Positions 1 through 7,131 of a stretch of DNA of 11,217 bases are shown here, piece after piece. Below the pieces are notes generated by a model. The model was given only the letters and a program-made list of their open reading frames with translations. It searched no databases and was not told the origin of the DNA. The number at the start of each line of letters is the position of its first letter. Position 1 is the first letter of the stretch. Origin of the DNA: Rickettsiales bacterium (GTDB lineage Bacteria; Pseudomonadota; Alphaproteobacteria; Rickettsiales; UBA3002); the NCBI GenBank assembly GCA_947441895.1, contig CANEUT010000040.1, positions 1 to 11,217 of the forward strand. The letters run 5' to 3'. Position numbers and translations under genes: made by a program.

Positions 1-525
1 GTCAGCGAGTTGGTGACGCTGACCATGAATCACATCGAGCGTGACCCCAAACAAAAAAAAGCCATTCAACCTTATTTCATGGTGAAGGGTAAAGGTGGCA
101 AAGACCGGCTGGTGCCGCTGCATGTGGGGGCCGTGGGGGCGCTCATTCGCTATCTTGCTATCCGTGAACAATTCATTCCCAGCCACCGTGATTCGAAATA
201 TCTCTTTCCATCGAACGGTAAAAGCGGTCACCTCACCCGTCAGCGTTTTGGGCAAATGCTAAAAGCACTGTGCATCAAAGCAAACCTCGACCCATCGCGC
301 TGTTCGCCACACACCTTGCGCCATTCCTTCGCCACGCACCTGCTGGAAGGCGGCGCCGATTTGCGTGTCATTCAGGAATTGCTCGGCCATGTCGATATTG
401 CCACCACGCAAATTTATACCCATGTGGCGAACAGCCGTTTACAAACCGTGGTGAGCGAAAATCATCCGCTTGGGAAGAAGAACCCCTCTCAATTGTCATT
501 CCCGCGAAAGCGGGAATCTACTTAA
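1..525 (+). CDS. xerD: Tyrosine recombinase XerD-like, C-terminal part (5' end outside window)
   Basis: This is a site-specific tyrosine recombinase of the XerC/XerD family, which resolves chromosome dimers at dif. The reading frame is open from base 1 (V-S-E-L-V-T-L-T), the segment that normally follows the first catalytic arginine, so that Arg and the N-terminal SAM-like domain lie outside the window. Visible catalytic positions are the beta-hairpin lysine in GKGGKDR (91-102), HTLRH (His at 310, Arg at 319), GH (His at 388) and the nucleophile Tyr at 415-417 in IYTHV. The ending ENHPLG resembles the HHPLA-type end of XerD proteins, so I prefer XerD over XerC or a phage integrase. After that come about 14 extra residues; the last ones (SFPRKREST) and the TAA stop are encoded by a palindromic repeat at 495-553. 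It converges on the reductase gene, whose stop is 38 bp away. Confidence 0.85.
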   Translation, partial: VSELVTLTMNHIERDPKQKKAIQPYFMVKGKGGKDRLVPLHVGAVGALIRYLAIREQFIPSHRDSKYLFPSNGKSGHLTRQRFGQMLKALCIKANLDPSRCSPHTLRHSFATHLLEGGADLRVIQELLGHVDIATTQIYTHVANSRLQTVVSENHPLGKKNPSQLSFPRKREST

Positions 526-553
526 AGCAGATCCCTGCTTTCGCAGGGATGAC
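495..553. repeat. Palindromic repeat element, copy 1 (imperfect, 59 bp)
   Basis: Two arms of 25 bp (495-519 and 529-553) are imperfect inverted repeats around a 9-bp centre. Each arm is itself a hairpin: the left arm is TTCCCGCGAAAGCGGGAA-like with a GAAA loop, the right arm has the variant CCCTGCTTTCGCAGGG. The left arm matches both arms of the copy at 10474-10546. The core fits the pattern ATTCCC-N8-GGGAAT, the same form as the neisserial dRS3 repeat and other REP-like repeats. It lies between two convergent genes and provides the end of the recombinase frame. No T-run follows on either strand, so an intrinsic terminator role is not supported. Confidence 0.9.
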
Positions 554-563
554 AAGAAAGTAT

Positions 564-3500
564 CTAGTGTTTGACTGCCAAGTATGGCCCTTTATTCACC
601 GCTTGGCGCGCATCCACCGCATCAATCAAATAGCTGGCCGCCAGTTCACGGAAAATATAATCGACCAACGACGAAGCATCATCCACCGCCGTTGAACCTT
701 CCACCGCACCCGCGGGGGCAAACTGCGCCCGGGCAAACACGTCCACAAATGCCGCCAACGGCACGCCATATTGCAGGGCAATAGAAATGGCGCGGGCAAA
801 TTGCTGCAGCAAGGCGCGATAATTCTCTGGCTCATCGGGCATGTCGAGGAACATTTCGCCCAAACTACCATCCTCATATTCGCCGGTGCGCACATAAACC
901 TTGTGCCCACCAATACTGGCTTTCTGGGTAAAACCATTGCGACGCAACGGCAGCTCGCGCCGCGCTTTCATAAATTGCTGCACCAGTTCTGCCGCTACTT
1001 GCGACACCGTGCCCGCCATGGTTTCCTGCGCCTCACGGAAGGCCAGTGGTGAATCTTCCGCGTCTTCGGCTACCTCATCGGCGGCGGCCAAACCATCTTC
1101 ATAAAGTGCGCAATGATCGCGCTTCAGCGTGAGGGATTTAAGCCCAGCCCGCCATGCCATACGAATAAGCTGCTGGCAATCATCCACCGACGTAGCATGC
1201 GGCATATGCACTGTGTGGGCAATGCCGCCGGTTAAAAATTGCTGCGCATAGGCCAGCAGCGCCACTTGCGCTTCTGGCGATACGCTGCGGGCGAACACCG
1301 CTTCATCTTCCAAACTTAAATGCGGTGCCCCCGCCAAGGTTCGCGCGCCGCACACATAGGCGTCGGCCACCGCAATTTCATCACGCGAGAAACCCAAATG
1401 GGAAAGCAGGCAGAACGTAGCATCATAGAGTTCGGCATTGCCGAGCCCTAATTTTTCACGACAAAAACGTTCACCAATCACAAATGGGTCGAACACCGAT
1501 GGCAGGTCAATGGCCGCGGGCAATGCTTCTTCCAGCGCTGCAATCTCGGCATCGCCTAAGCCACGATCACGCAACGTGGCGTGGTTAATGGCCGGCGCAT
1601 CTTTCAGCGTTGCGTGCCCGCCCACATAGCGTCCCATATCATCGATCTGCGCACTGCTGTAACCAAGGGCCTGCAAGCCATAGGTAATGTTAGCGCTGAG
1701 TGTTTTGCTGGTGCCGCTGCGCAGCAACCGCGCCACCGGCATCAGCCCCAGCGTGTCGCAATCCATCATGCGGGCGATGGTGGAAGTGGGCGGAATGCAC
1801 GAGAACTGCGCATTGCGTACGCCGTAAGCTTCGGCCTTGATGAACGCCATTTCCCACGCACGGCGCAGCGCATCAGCTAATTCGCTTTGCGGCAACGCTT
1901 CGAATGAACAAGGCGCTTCGCCATGTTCGCCCACCGTCATCATGTCGCGACGCGCACTAATCCAATGCAAAAATGGGGTGCGGTTTTTTGAGAATTCTTC
2001 GAATGCGCCAAGTTCCTTCGCCAAATCGGCTGATACCGAACAGGCTTCACCCGTCAGCAATCCGCTAATGACCGCTGCCGTGGCGCGTGCTTCATCGCTA
2101 TCATAAGCATAACCCATGCGGGTGATAAGCGCGGCAAAGTTGGCAAACCCAAGGCCAATAGGCCGTGTATCAAGCGTGCGGCGCGCCATAGCGCGTGATG
2201 GATATTGCGCCATGGTCACCGAAATATCGAGCATGAGCGTGGCGATTTTGACCACATGCGCAAACATGGCGGTGTTGATGAAACCTTTATTATCGGCCAG
2301 GGAAAGCAGGTTGATAGAGGCCAGCGGGCACGCCGTATCATCGATAAATAAATATTCCGACGCCGGAGTGGAAGCGCGAATTTTATCGGTCTCGGGGCAG
2401 GTGTGCGCCGCGTTAATGCTATCGGTAAATTGAATGGTGGGTTCACCCGTTGCCCAGGCGGCATGCGCCAAATCATCCAAAATTTCCGATGCGAGCGGCT
2501 GACTGCTGACATTACCATCGGTGCGGCGGCGTAGAGAAAATTTCTCATCATCGGCCACCGCTTCCATGAAGCGGTCGGTGACACGAATGGCCTGACGCGT
2601 CTGGTGCGCGCTCACCGTCATGAACACATCTGATTCAGCGTCCGATGCATAAATGGGAATATGCAATTCGCGGTAGCCTTGCTTGGCATAGGCAATCACA
2701 CGTTCAATAGCACTAGCCGGAATCAGCGCACGGCGCGCGTTATCGCACGCCAGTTTCAGCGCCGGGTTTTTCTGTGGGTCGCAGCGTCCCTCACCCGGCA
2801 TACCCGCCACCGCCGCCATCACACCCGCTAAATATTTACGCATCACCCGCGCACCGGTGATGAGCGCAGCCACTTTATATTGCTCCTCACCCTTCCAGCG
2901 GATGAACTGCACCACATCCGGGTGATCCACATCGACCACCACCATTTTACCGGCGCGGCGCGGCAACCCACCCGCGTGAATGGCACCGGCCGCTTTATCA
3001 CCAATGCCCAAAAAGCGCATCAGCCCCAGCGCGTTGGCACCGCTGGAAAGTTCTTCACCTTTGCCGCGAATGGCCGACATGTTGGCGCCTGCGCCCGAGC
3101 CATATTTGAACACGCGCATTTCACGCTCGAACAGATGCATGATGCCGCCCTCGTTCACCAGCTCATCGCGCACGGAATGCAGGAAGCAAGCATGCAGCTG
3201 CGGCCGCGCATAGGCATTGGCGGAAGGGCGAAGCTTACCGGTTTCATGATCACCATAGAAATGCCCTTGCGCCGGGCCTTTCAACCCATAGGCCCAGAAC
3301 AATCCGGTGTTGAACCATTGCGGTGAATTGGGCGCCATCACCTGACGCGCCAACATGGCGGCAATTTCATCATGAAAGGCGCGGGCATCGGCATCGGTAT
3401 CAAAATATCCGGCTTTGAAACCCCAATAGCTCCACATGCCTGCAAGGCGCAAAAACACCTGACGTGCACTGGTTTCATGGGTGGTGCGCTGATCTTCCGG

Positions 3501-3782
3501 CAGCGCCAGCAGCGCCGCGGTGTCGGCCACCGAAGCCCACAAAAATTCCGGCATGTCATCTTCGCGCACGCGGGTAGTGGCCACGGGCACACCAGCACGG
3601 CGAATATAATAATGCACAAATGTTTCCGCCGCTTCGCGCGACCAGTGGGCGGGCACTTCAATATCGGTCAAGCACACGCGTGCCGATGGGTCGGCACTGC
3701 AAATTTCAACATCAATGCGGCGCCACGAAACACCCGCAAACGGGTCGTGCCCTGCATCCGTAATCAGTCGAGAAATTTTCAT
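564..3782 (-). CDS. nrdJ: Class II (adenosylcobalamin-dependent) ribonucleotide reductase homologue, active-site residues altered
   Basis: Along its whole length it resembles the large alphaproteobacterial B12-dependent ribonucleotide reductases, which reduce ribonucleotides to deoxyribonucleotides in the cytoplasm. Recognisable blocks (numbered from the chosen start): the N-terminal region with FLWASV; HACFLHSV with the first redox cysteine (C199); FKYGSGAGAN (about 226-234); KMVVVDVDHPD; DDTACPLASINL with the second redox cysteine (C485); PPTSTIARMMDCDT (664 on); and a TSCPD-like region (about 943-1048) with GGHKVYVRTGEYEDG. The start at 3782 (MKISRL) aligns with the family N-terminus; an upstream ATG at 3833 would add 17 unrelated residues. 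Ribosome binding site is weak. Oddities: the family motif N-P-C-S-E reads T-P-A-S-E, so the radical cysteine is Ala; PTGTI reads PTSTI; and the cysteine-rich C-terminal tail is missing (1072 residues versus about 1200 in relatives). Homology is clear, activity doubtful. Confidence 0.9.
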   Translation of the reverse strand: MKISRLITDAGHDPFAGVSWRRIDVEICSADPSARVCLTDIEVPAHWSREAAETFVHYYIRRAGVPVATTRVREDDMPEFLWASVADTAALLALPEDQRTTHETSARQVFLRLAGMWSYWGFKAGYFDTDADARAFHDEIAAMLARQVMAPNSPQWFNTGLFWAYGLKGPAQGHFYGDHETGKLRPSANAYARPQLHACFLHSVRDELVNEGGIMHLFEREMRVFKYGSGAGANMSAIRGKGEELSSGANALGLMRFLGIGDKAAGAIHAGGLPRRAGKMVVVDVDHPDVVQFIRWKGEEQYKVAALITGARVMRKYLAGVMAAVAGMPGEGRCDPQKNPALKLACDNARRALIPASAIERVIAYAKQGYRELHIPIYASDAESDVFMTVSAHQTRQAIRVTDRFMEAVADDEKFSLRRRTDGNVSSQPLASEILDDLAHAAWATGEPTIQFTDSINAAHTCPETDKIRASTPASEYLFIDDTACPLASINLLSLADNKGFINTAMFAHVVKIATLMLDISVTMAQYPSRAMARRTLDTRPIGLGFANFAALITRMGYAYDSDEARATAAVISGLLTGEACSVSADLAKELGAFEEFSKNRTPFLHWISARRDMMTVGEHGEAPCSFEALPQSELADALRRAWEMAFIKAEAYGVRNAQFSCIPPTSTIARMMDCDTLGLMPVARLLRSGTSKTLSANITYGLQALGYSSAQIDDMGRYVGGHATLKDAPAINHATLRDRGLGDAEIAALEEALPAAIDLPSVFDPFVIGERFCREKLGLGNAELYDATFCLLSHLGFSRDEIAVADAYVCGARTLAGAPHLSLEDEAVFARSVSPEAQVALLAYAQQFLTGGIAHTVHMPHATSVDDCQQLIRMAWRAGLKSLTLKRDHCALYEDGLAAADEVAEDAEDSPLAFREAQETMAGTVSQVAAELVQQFMKARRELPLRRNGFTQKASIGGHKVYVRTGEYEDGSLGEMFLDMPDEPENYRALLQQFARAISIALQYGVPLAAFVDVFARAQFAPAGAVEGSTAVDDASSLVDYIFRELAASYLIDAVDARQAVNKGPYLAVKH

Positions 3783-3893
3783 GCTACCCAAGCCCTTTGC
3801 GGCATTGCCGAAACAACACCCATGACGCATCATGAAAAATTGCGCGCCGATTGAATGAGGACTTGCCGAATTTTTTGCTTTTGATTGTTTTTT

Positions 3894-3922
3894 ATTATGG
3901 GACGCAAGCTAACACCCGCCAA
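3894..3922 (-). promoter_or_regulatory. Candidate sigma70 promoter for the reductase gene
   Basis: Read on the minus strand, TTGGCG (3917-3922), a 17-bp spacer and CATAAT (3894-3899) give 4/6 and 5/6 matches to the sigma70 boxes. Transcription would begin near 3887, leaving an A-rich leader of about 105 nt before the ATG at 3782. The leader holds a direct repeat of TTCGGCAA (plus-strand 3805-3812 and 3863-3870). I saw no cobalamin riboswitch core and no clear NrdR box in the 187-bp gap, although both commonly control ribonucleotide reductases. Confidence 0.45.
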
Positions 3923-3969
3923 GCGCTGCTGCAAACAACCGCGGCATTCTCATCCACAAGAAAAGATGG

Positions 3970-5001
3970 TTAGGCGAAAGCGGTTGGTGCTGGTGCTCTG
4001 GCCGTCACTGGCACCTGTGGCAATCCACGCTGCAACAGCGGAACGGGATGATCTTGTACGGCAAGGCGTTTGGTGGTGACAGCGGCAGCCACCGTATCAC
4101 CCGAAGGCGTGGTTGCCGCTGGCGCTGTTGTTGAAGGTGCAGGATTGGGTACCGCAGGAGCAACCGTAGCTGCAGGCGGCAATGCAGTTTCCGTCGGTGT
4201 AGTAGGCGCAGGTATCGTTGCTGCTGGCGCAGGTGCGTCGGGAGTATTAGCTCTTACATCAGGATTATCACCAGACTTTTTTGCAATAAAAAGAGCCATT
4301 AAAGCAAAAAACCCCAAAGCAATTTTAGTGAAGGTCAAGTCACCTTCAGCCTCAAACCGTGGACGTGACGTACCGGTACCAGTAACATTGGTGTCTTCAG
4401 TTTCTTCACCGGTGCTAAGCCCGGTATCGTTCTGCACATCACGATCAAGCAATGCATAATTAATGCGTCCACCCATTTTCTTGTCGGCCCATGCGCGTAA
4501 ATCACCCACAGTGAAATCGGCAAAGCGTTTCGCATGCTGACGACCATCGGCACCAGTGTATCGTAATACAATAGAAGCGTTGCTGCTCATTCCGGCAGCC
4601 CCCACATAGCGGCTTATCGGGGCGCTGGAATCAGCACTTAAAATGGTATTAGCACCGCTAGAACCCAGAAAGTGGCTTAAATAGAGATTGCCCGGCGTTA
4701 CTTCATGATCGTTTGCACGCAAAGCGGCGGCATTTTCCTGAGCATAGTAAATGGCGGCGATGGACTGCTGACGCGGATCGCCGCGGCCATTGATCGTAAG
4801 TTCATTCGGATGCCTGCGCACCATGGTTTGCCATGTGCCATTTATAAATTGAAATAAGCCGGTGGCAGTGCTTGTGCTGCTGCGTGCATTCGTGTTGCCG
4901 CCACTTTCTGCAGCCATCGTGTGATGCAGAAAATTGGCCATCATCGGGTCAACACCCTTGGCTGCAATCACCTGATTTAAAATATCTGTATTTCTTCCCA
5001 T
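3970..5001 (-). CDS. Lytic-transglycosylase-like (SLT fold) membrane protein with Pro/Ala/Thr-rich tail
   Basis: A 343-residue protein. Residues about 5-130 look like a soluble-lytic-transglycosylase domain: the putative catalytic glutamate is E32 in AAESGG, followed by the family GLFQFI motif (48-53), TW (56-57) and a late LYLSHFLGSSGA block (106-117). Such enzymes cleave the MurNAc-GlcNAc bond of peptidoglycan. There is no N-terminal signal peptide; the only hydrophobic segment is at about 224-240 (KIALGFFALMALFIA), followed by KK and then a low-complexity tail (about 250-343) rich in Pro, Ala and Thr. The start ATG at 5001 is the only good one; an ATG 16 bp upstream is out of frame. It follows the DUF2155 gene by 52 bp in the same direction, so it may be co-transcribed with the envelope genes. 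The exact substrate and how the domain reaches the periplasm are unknown. Confidence 0.75.
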   Translation of the reverse strand: MGRNTDILNQVIAAKGVDPMMANFLHHTMAAESGGNTNARSSTSTATGLFQFINGTWQTMVRRHPNELTINGRGDPRQQSIAAIYYAQENAAALRANDHEVTPGNLYLSHFLGSSGANTILSADSSAPISRYVGAAGMSSNASIVLRYTGADGRQHAKRFADFTVGDLRAWADKKMGGRINYALLDRDVQNDTGLSTGEETEDTNVTGTGTSRPRFEAEGDLTFTKIALGFFALMALFIAKKSGDNPDVRANTPDAPAPAATIPAPTTPTETALPPAATVAPAVPNPAPSTTAPAATTPSGDTVAAAVTTKRLAVQDHPVPLLQRGLPQVPVTARAPAPTAFA

Positions 5002-5053
5002 GTTCAGACTCTACCATGGGAAGCCCGGTCGGATTGTGAAGCTTATATGAAGA

Positions 5054-5959
5054 TTAAGGCTTCTTGCGCCATTTATTGGGCTTTTTGGGGGCGGGTTTTT
5101 CAGCTTCAGCATCAGCCACAGGCGCCGCCGCAGCCACCACACACTCCACCATGGTCACATCATAAACCGGATGTTCGAGCGCGGTGATCGATGGGCTGGA
5201 CGCATACATCCACCCATGAAACAGTTTTTTCACCTCGGTATTGCCGGGCAGATATTCACTAATTTCAAGCAGCCCCGCATAATCCGTCTGGCTGGTGGGC
5301 GAACTGGCGCGGCACATATGCGCCAGCACTTCAATCTGTCCAAATTTCAGCCGTTCACCCGGGCGGGCCTCAAGCAAGGCCGATTGACCAGTCACTTTGT
5401 TCAGCACACGGAAGGTCATTTTGCGGGCCGCGCCACTATCGGCATTGGCATCAAAAATAGGGCTGGTCAGTTCGGTCGGTTGCGCCGGATCTTCTTGTAC
5501 AGGGTCAGCCGCCGGGGCCACGGGTGTGGCCGGTTCAGGCGTGCTGGCCTCCACCGCGTCCACATCCACCACTGGCACCGCCGTGGCATCATGCGGGGCG
5601 CTTGGAATCACCGGCCCGCCGCCAGAACTACCCCGACCAAACGGGCTTTTGGTGCCAGTGTAAGCATTGGCCGGTGCATTCAGCGGCGCGGCGGGCGATG
5701 CTTTTACCCATGGCAGCGGGGCTTGCTGATTTATTTCGACGGCGCTGGCACCACCGGGCGATTGTTTGCGCGTGGTGTAAATGCCCTGGCTGTTCACGTC
5801 TGCATTCTCAGGTGTAATGCGCCGTTGCAGCGTATCGGGCCCTTCAACGGGCAGCGGGGCGATATTGTTCTGAATGGAAGTTTCTTGCGCATGAGCCGTG
5901 GGCAACACCGCACAAGCCGAAATAAACGCGATGCAAAAACCCGTGCGCCAGCGCTTCAT
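5054..5959 (-). CDS. DUF2155 domain-containing secreted protein
   Basis: A 301-residue exported protein. Residues 1-24 form a signal peptide with basic start MKRWR, a hydrophobic core and a probable cleavage after AHA. A disordered Pro/Ala-rich stretch (about 30-175) follows. The DUF2155 domain is at about 180-274: it starts at MTFRVLNKVTG and ends with the characteristic LFHGWMYASSPSITALEHPVYDVTMVEC. Two cysteines in it (C216 and C273) could form a disulfide. The C-terminus is basic (KKPNKWRKKP). The family is typical of Alphaproteobacteria and often lies near NDUFA12 and mla genes; its molecular role is not established. The ATG at 5959 lies 6 bp after the mlaD stop and its ribosome binding site (AAGTAGG) overlaps that stop, so the two are probably translationally coupled. 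Confidence 0.85.
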   Translation of the reverse strand: MKRWRTGFCIAFISACAVLPTAHAQETSIQNNIAPLPVEGPDTLQRRITPENADVNSQGIYTTRKQSPGGASAVEINQQAPLPWVKASPAAPLNAPANAYTGTKSPFGRGSSGGGPVIPSAPHDATAVPVVDVDAVEASTPEPATPVAPAADPVQEDPAQPTELTSPIFDANADSGAARKMTFRVLNKVTGQSALLEARPGERLKFGQIEVLAHMCRASSPTSQTDYAGLLEISEYLPGNTEVKKLFHGWMYASSPSITALEHPVYDVTMVECVVAAAAPVADAEAEKPAPKKPNKWRKKP

Positions 5960-5965
5960 GAACGC

Positions 5966-6448
5966 CTACTTTTCGCTTTCGCTAGCATTCGATGCGCCAT
6001 TGTCGGCACCACCGCCCGAGAAAACAAATTTACCAATCATTTCCTCGATACTGACGGAGGGTTGCGTATAAGCAATCTTACCACCATCGGCCAAATTGGC
6101 ATCATCACCGCCTGGGTCAACGGCCAGAAATTTATCCCCAATCAAGCCGGTGCTGCGTATGGCGGCGGTGGAATCTTTTGGCAATTTCACATCATTGCCC
6201 ACGCGCATTGTCACCAATGCCTGATACGATTTGGGGTCGAGCGCCAGTTTTTCCACCACACCAATTTTAATGCCGCCCACCCGCACATCGCTGCCGGCCG
6301 TAATGCCACTCACGTTCGAGAACGAAGCGCTCACCAAATAACCATCAATCTTTTTCACGTTGCTATTATTATAAGCGAAATACAAAAAACTTCCGGCCAC
6401 CGCCAGCACCACACCGCCTATCACTGTTTCAATTGCATTGTTCGCCAT
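5966..6448 (-). CDS. mlaD: MlaD-like MCE-domain protein (phospholipid transport, periplasmic component)
   Basis: A 160-residue protein with the MlaD layout: one N-terminal membrane anchor (about 6-26, IETVIGGVVLAVAGSFLYFAY) and one MCE domain (about 36-115) containing ASFSNVSGITAGSDVRVGGIKIG and TGLIGDKFLAVDPGG. A hydrophobic patch near SIEEMIGKFVF (133-143) resembles the C-terminal helix that lines the central pore of MlaD hexamers. MlaD carries phospholipids between the outer membrane and the MlaFEB transporter of the inner membrane. I chose the ATG at 6448 because GGGAG lies 6 bases upstream; an adjacent ATG at 6451 and a TTG at 6463 are less well placed. No mlaF, mlaE or mlaC is in the window. 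It is followed after 6 bp by the DUF2155 gene. Confidence 0.9.
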   Translation of the reverse strand: MANNAIETVIGGVVLAVAGSFLYFAYNNSNVKKIDGYLVSASFSNVSGITAGSDVRVGGIKIGVVEKLALDPKSYQALVTMRVGNDVKLPKDSTAAIRSTGLIGDKFLAVDPGGDDANLADGGKIAYTQPSVSIEEMIGKFVFSGGGADNGASNASESEK

Positions 6449-6544
6449 CATCGTCTCCCGCAAAAATTGGCTGCTGTTTCACTTGGCGTAACATGCGCCA
6501 GCCGTGCTGGCAAGAGGCGGCCGCGAAGAAATACAAGACAGTAG

Positions 6545-6763
6545 TTATTGGGGGCAGGCACTATCCCAAACGCCACAGTTTCGTTTGCCATAGAACGAAT
6601 CAAACCAGCGTTCTTTTTCTTTATCTTCTTCGCTTTGCGTATCAAAATGGTCGAGCCCAATCAGCTTATCAGAAAATAACGAGTGTGATTTTTCGCTCAT
6701 CGAGCTACAGGCGCCAAGCACCAATAATAATGGTAAGGCCAGCATGGCATAACGCGCCATCAT
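6545..6763 (-). CDS. Small predicted lipoprotein, unknown function
   Basis: A 72-residue protein with a lipoprotein signal: hydrophobic segment ALPLLLVLGAC, lipobox LGAC, predicted lipidated Cys19. The mature part (about 54 residues) is charged (SEEDKEKERWFDSFYGKR) and has two further cysteines near its end (NCGVWDSAC) that could pair. I do not recognise the family. Its ATG at 6763 overlaps the NDUFA12 stop in an ATGA junction, implying translational coupling; an in-frame ATG at 6775 and another at 6760 are alternatives. The gap to mlaD is 96 bp and contains a 6-bp hairpin (6497-6511) without a T-run. Residue +2 after Cys19 is Ser, consistent with outer-membrane sorting, but this rule is drawn from enterobacteria. 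Confidence 0.7.
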   Translation of the reverse strand: MMARYAMLALPLLLVLGACSSMSEKSHSLFSDKLIGLDHFDTQSEEDKEKERWFDSFYGKRNCGVWDSACPQ

Positions 6764-7122
6764 TTGGGTTGCCACGCATCATAATCAGCGGCGGCGGATG
6801 CGCGATGACCCGCCTTGCTGATATGGCCATCGGGCAGATAACGGCCCGTGGTGCCGGTTAAATTGGGCTGGTGTGGCTTTTGCCAGCGATATTTTTTTGC
6901 CGCTTCGGGAATAGGCGCTTCCAGCGTGTAATGCAGCCAGCCATGCCAGTGCGCCGGCACTTTGCTTGGTTCCGGCGCGCCGTTATACATCACCCAGCGG
7001 CGGCGACGCTCATATTTGCGGGCCCCGCGGCGGGCCTCAAAATAGCGGTTGCCGAACTCGTCACGGCCAACAAATCGTCCGTGAACCCAGGTAAATAGTC
7101 GTGTGCCAATGGTTGCTGACAT
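6760..7122 (-). CDS. NDUFA12-family NADH:ubiquinone oxidoreductase accessory protein
   Basis: A 120-residue protein matching the alphaproteobacterial homologues of the mitochondrial complex I subunit NDUFA12 (B17.2). Family marks are GRDEFGNRYFE (18-28), RRRRWVMYNG (about 38-47), VPAHWHGWLHYTLEAP (about 55-70) and WQKPHQPNLTGT (about 80-91), ending DYDAWQPK. It is a small peripheral subunit or assembly factor of the proton-pumping NADH dehydrogenase in the inner membrane. The ATG at 7122 lies 9 bp after the rpoD stop, with an AGGGG ribosome binding site overlapping that stop. This makes it probably co-translated with rpoD, which is an unexpected partner. Its stop overlaps the start of the lipoprotein gene. 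Confidence 0.93.
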   Translation of the reverse strand: MSATIGTRLFTWVHGRFVGRDEFGNRYFEARRGARKYERRRRWVMYNGAPEPSKVPAHWHGWLHYTLEAPIPEAAKKYRWQKPHQPNLTGTTGRYLPDGHISKAGHRASAAADYDAWQPK

Positions 7123-7131
7123 GCCGCGCCC

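Noticed and set aside
495..553. Bidirectional intrinsic terminator between the convergent genes
   Set aside because: The stems are strong but no T-run follows on either strand, and the same sequence occurs inside the dnaG coding region, where it cannot be an efficient terminator.
2361..2369. Cys-to-Ala change as a sequencing error
   Set aside because: Ala (GCG) differs from either Cys codon (TGC/TGT) by at least two bases, the neighbouring Asn is also changed, the frame is intact on both sides, and other conserved loops are altered too.
3783..3833. Upstream ATG (3833) as the reductase start
   Set aside because: It would add 17 residues (MMRHGCCFGNAAKGLGS) with no family resemblance; the ATG at 3782 matches the expected N-terminus.
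3783..3969. Cobalamin riboswitch or NrdR box upstream of the reductase
   Set aside because: No B12-box-like conserved core and no paired 16-bp NrdR-like palindromes were seen; only a short direct repeat and A-rich leader.
5171..6544. A 457-codon plus-strand open frame
   Set aside because: It is antisense to the DUF2155 and mlaD genes, has the composition of a reversed coding strand (many His, Arg, Gly), no recognisable motif, and crosses the boundary of two well-supported genes.
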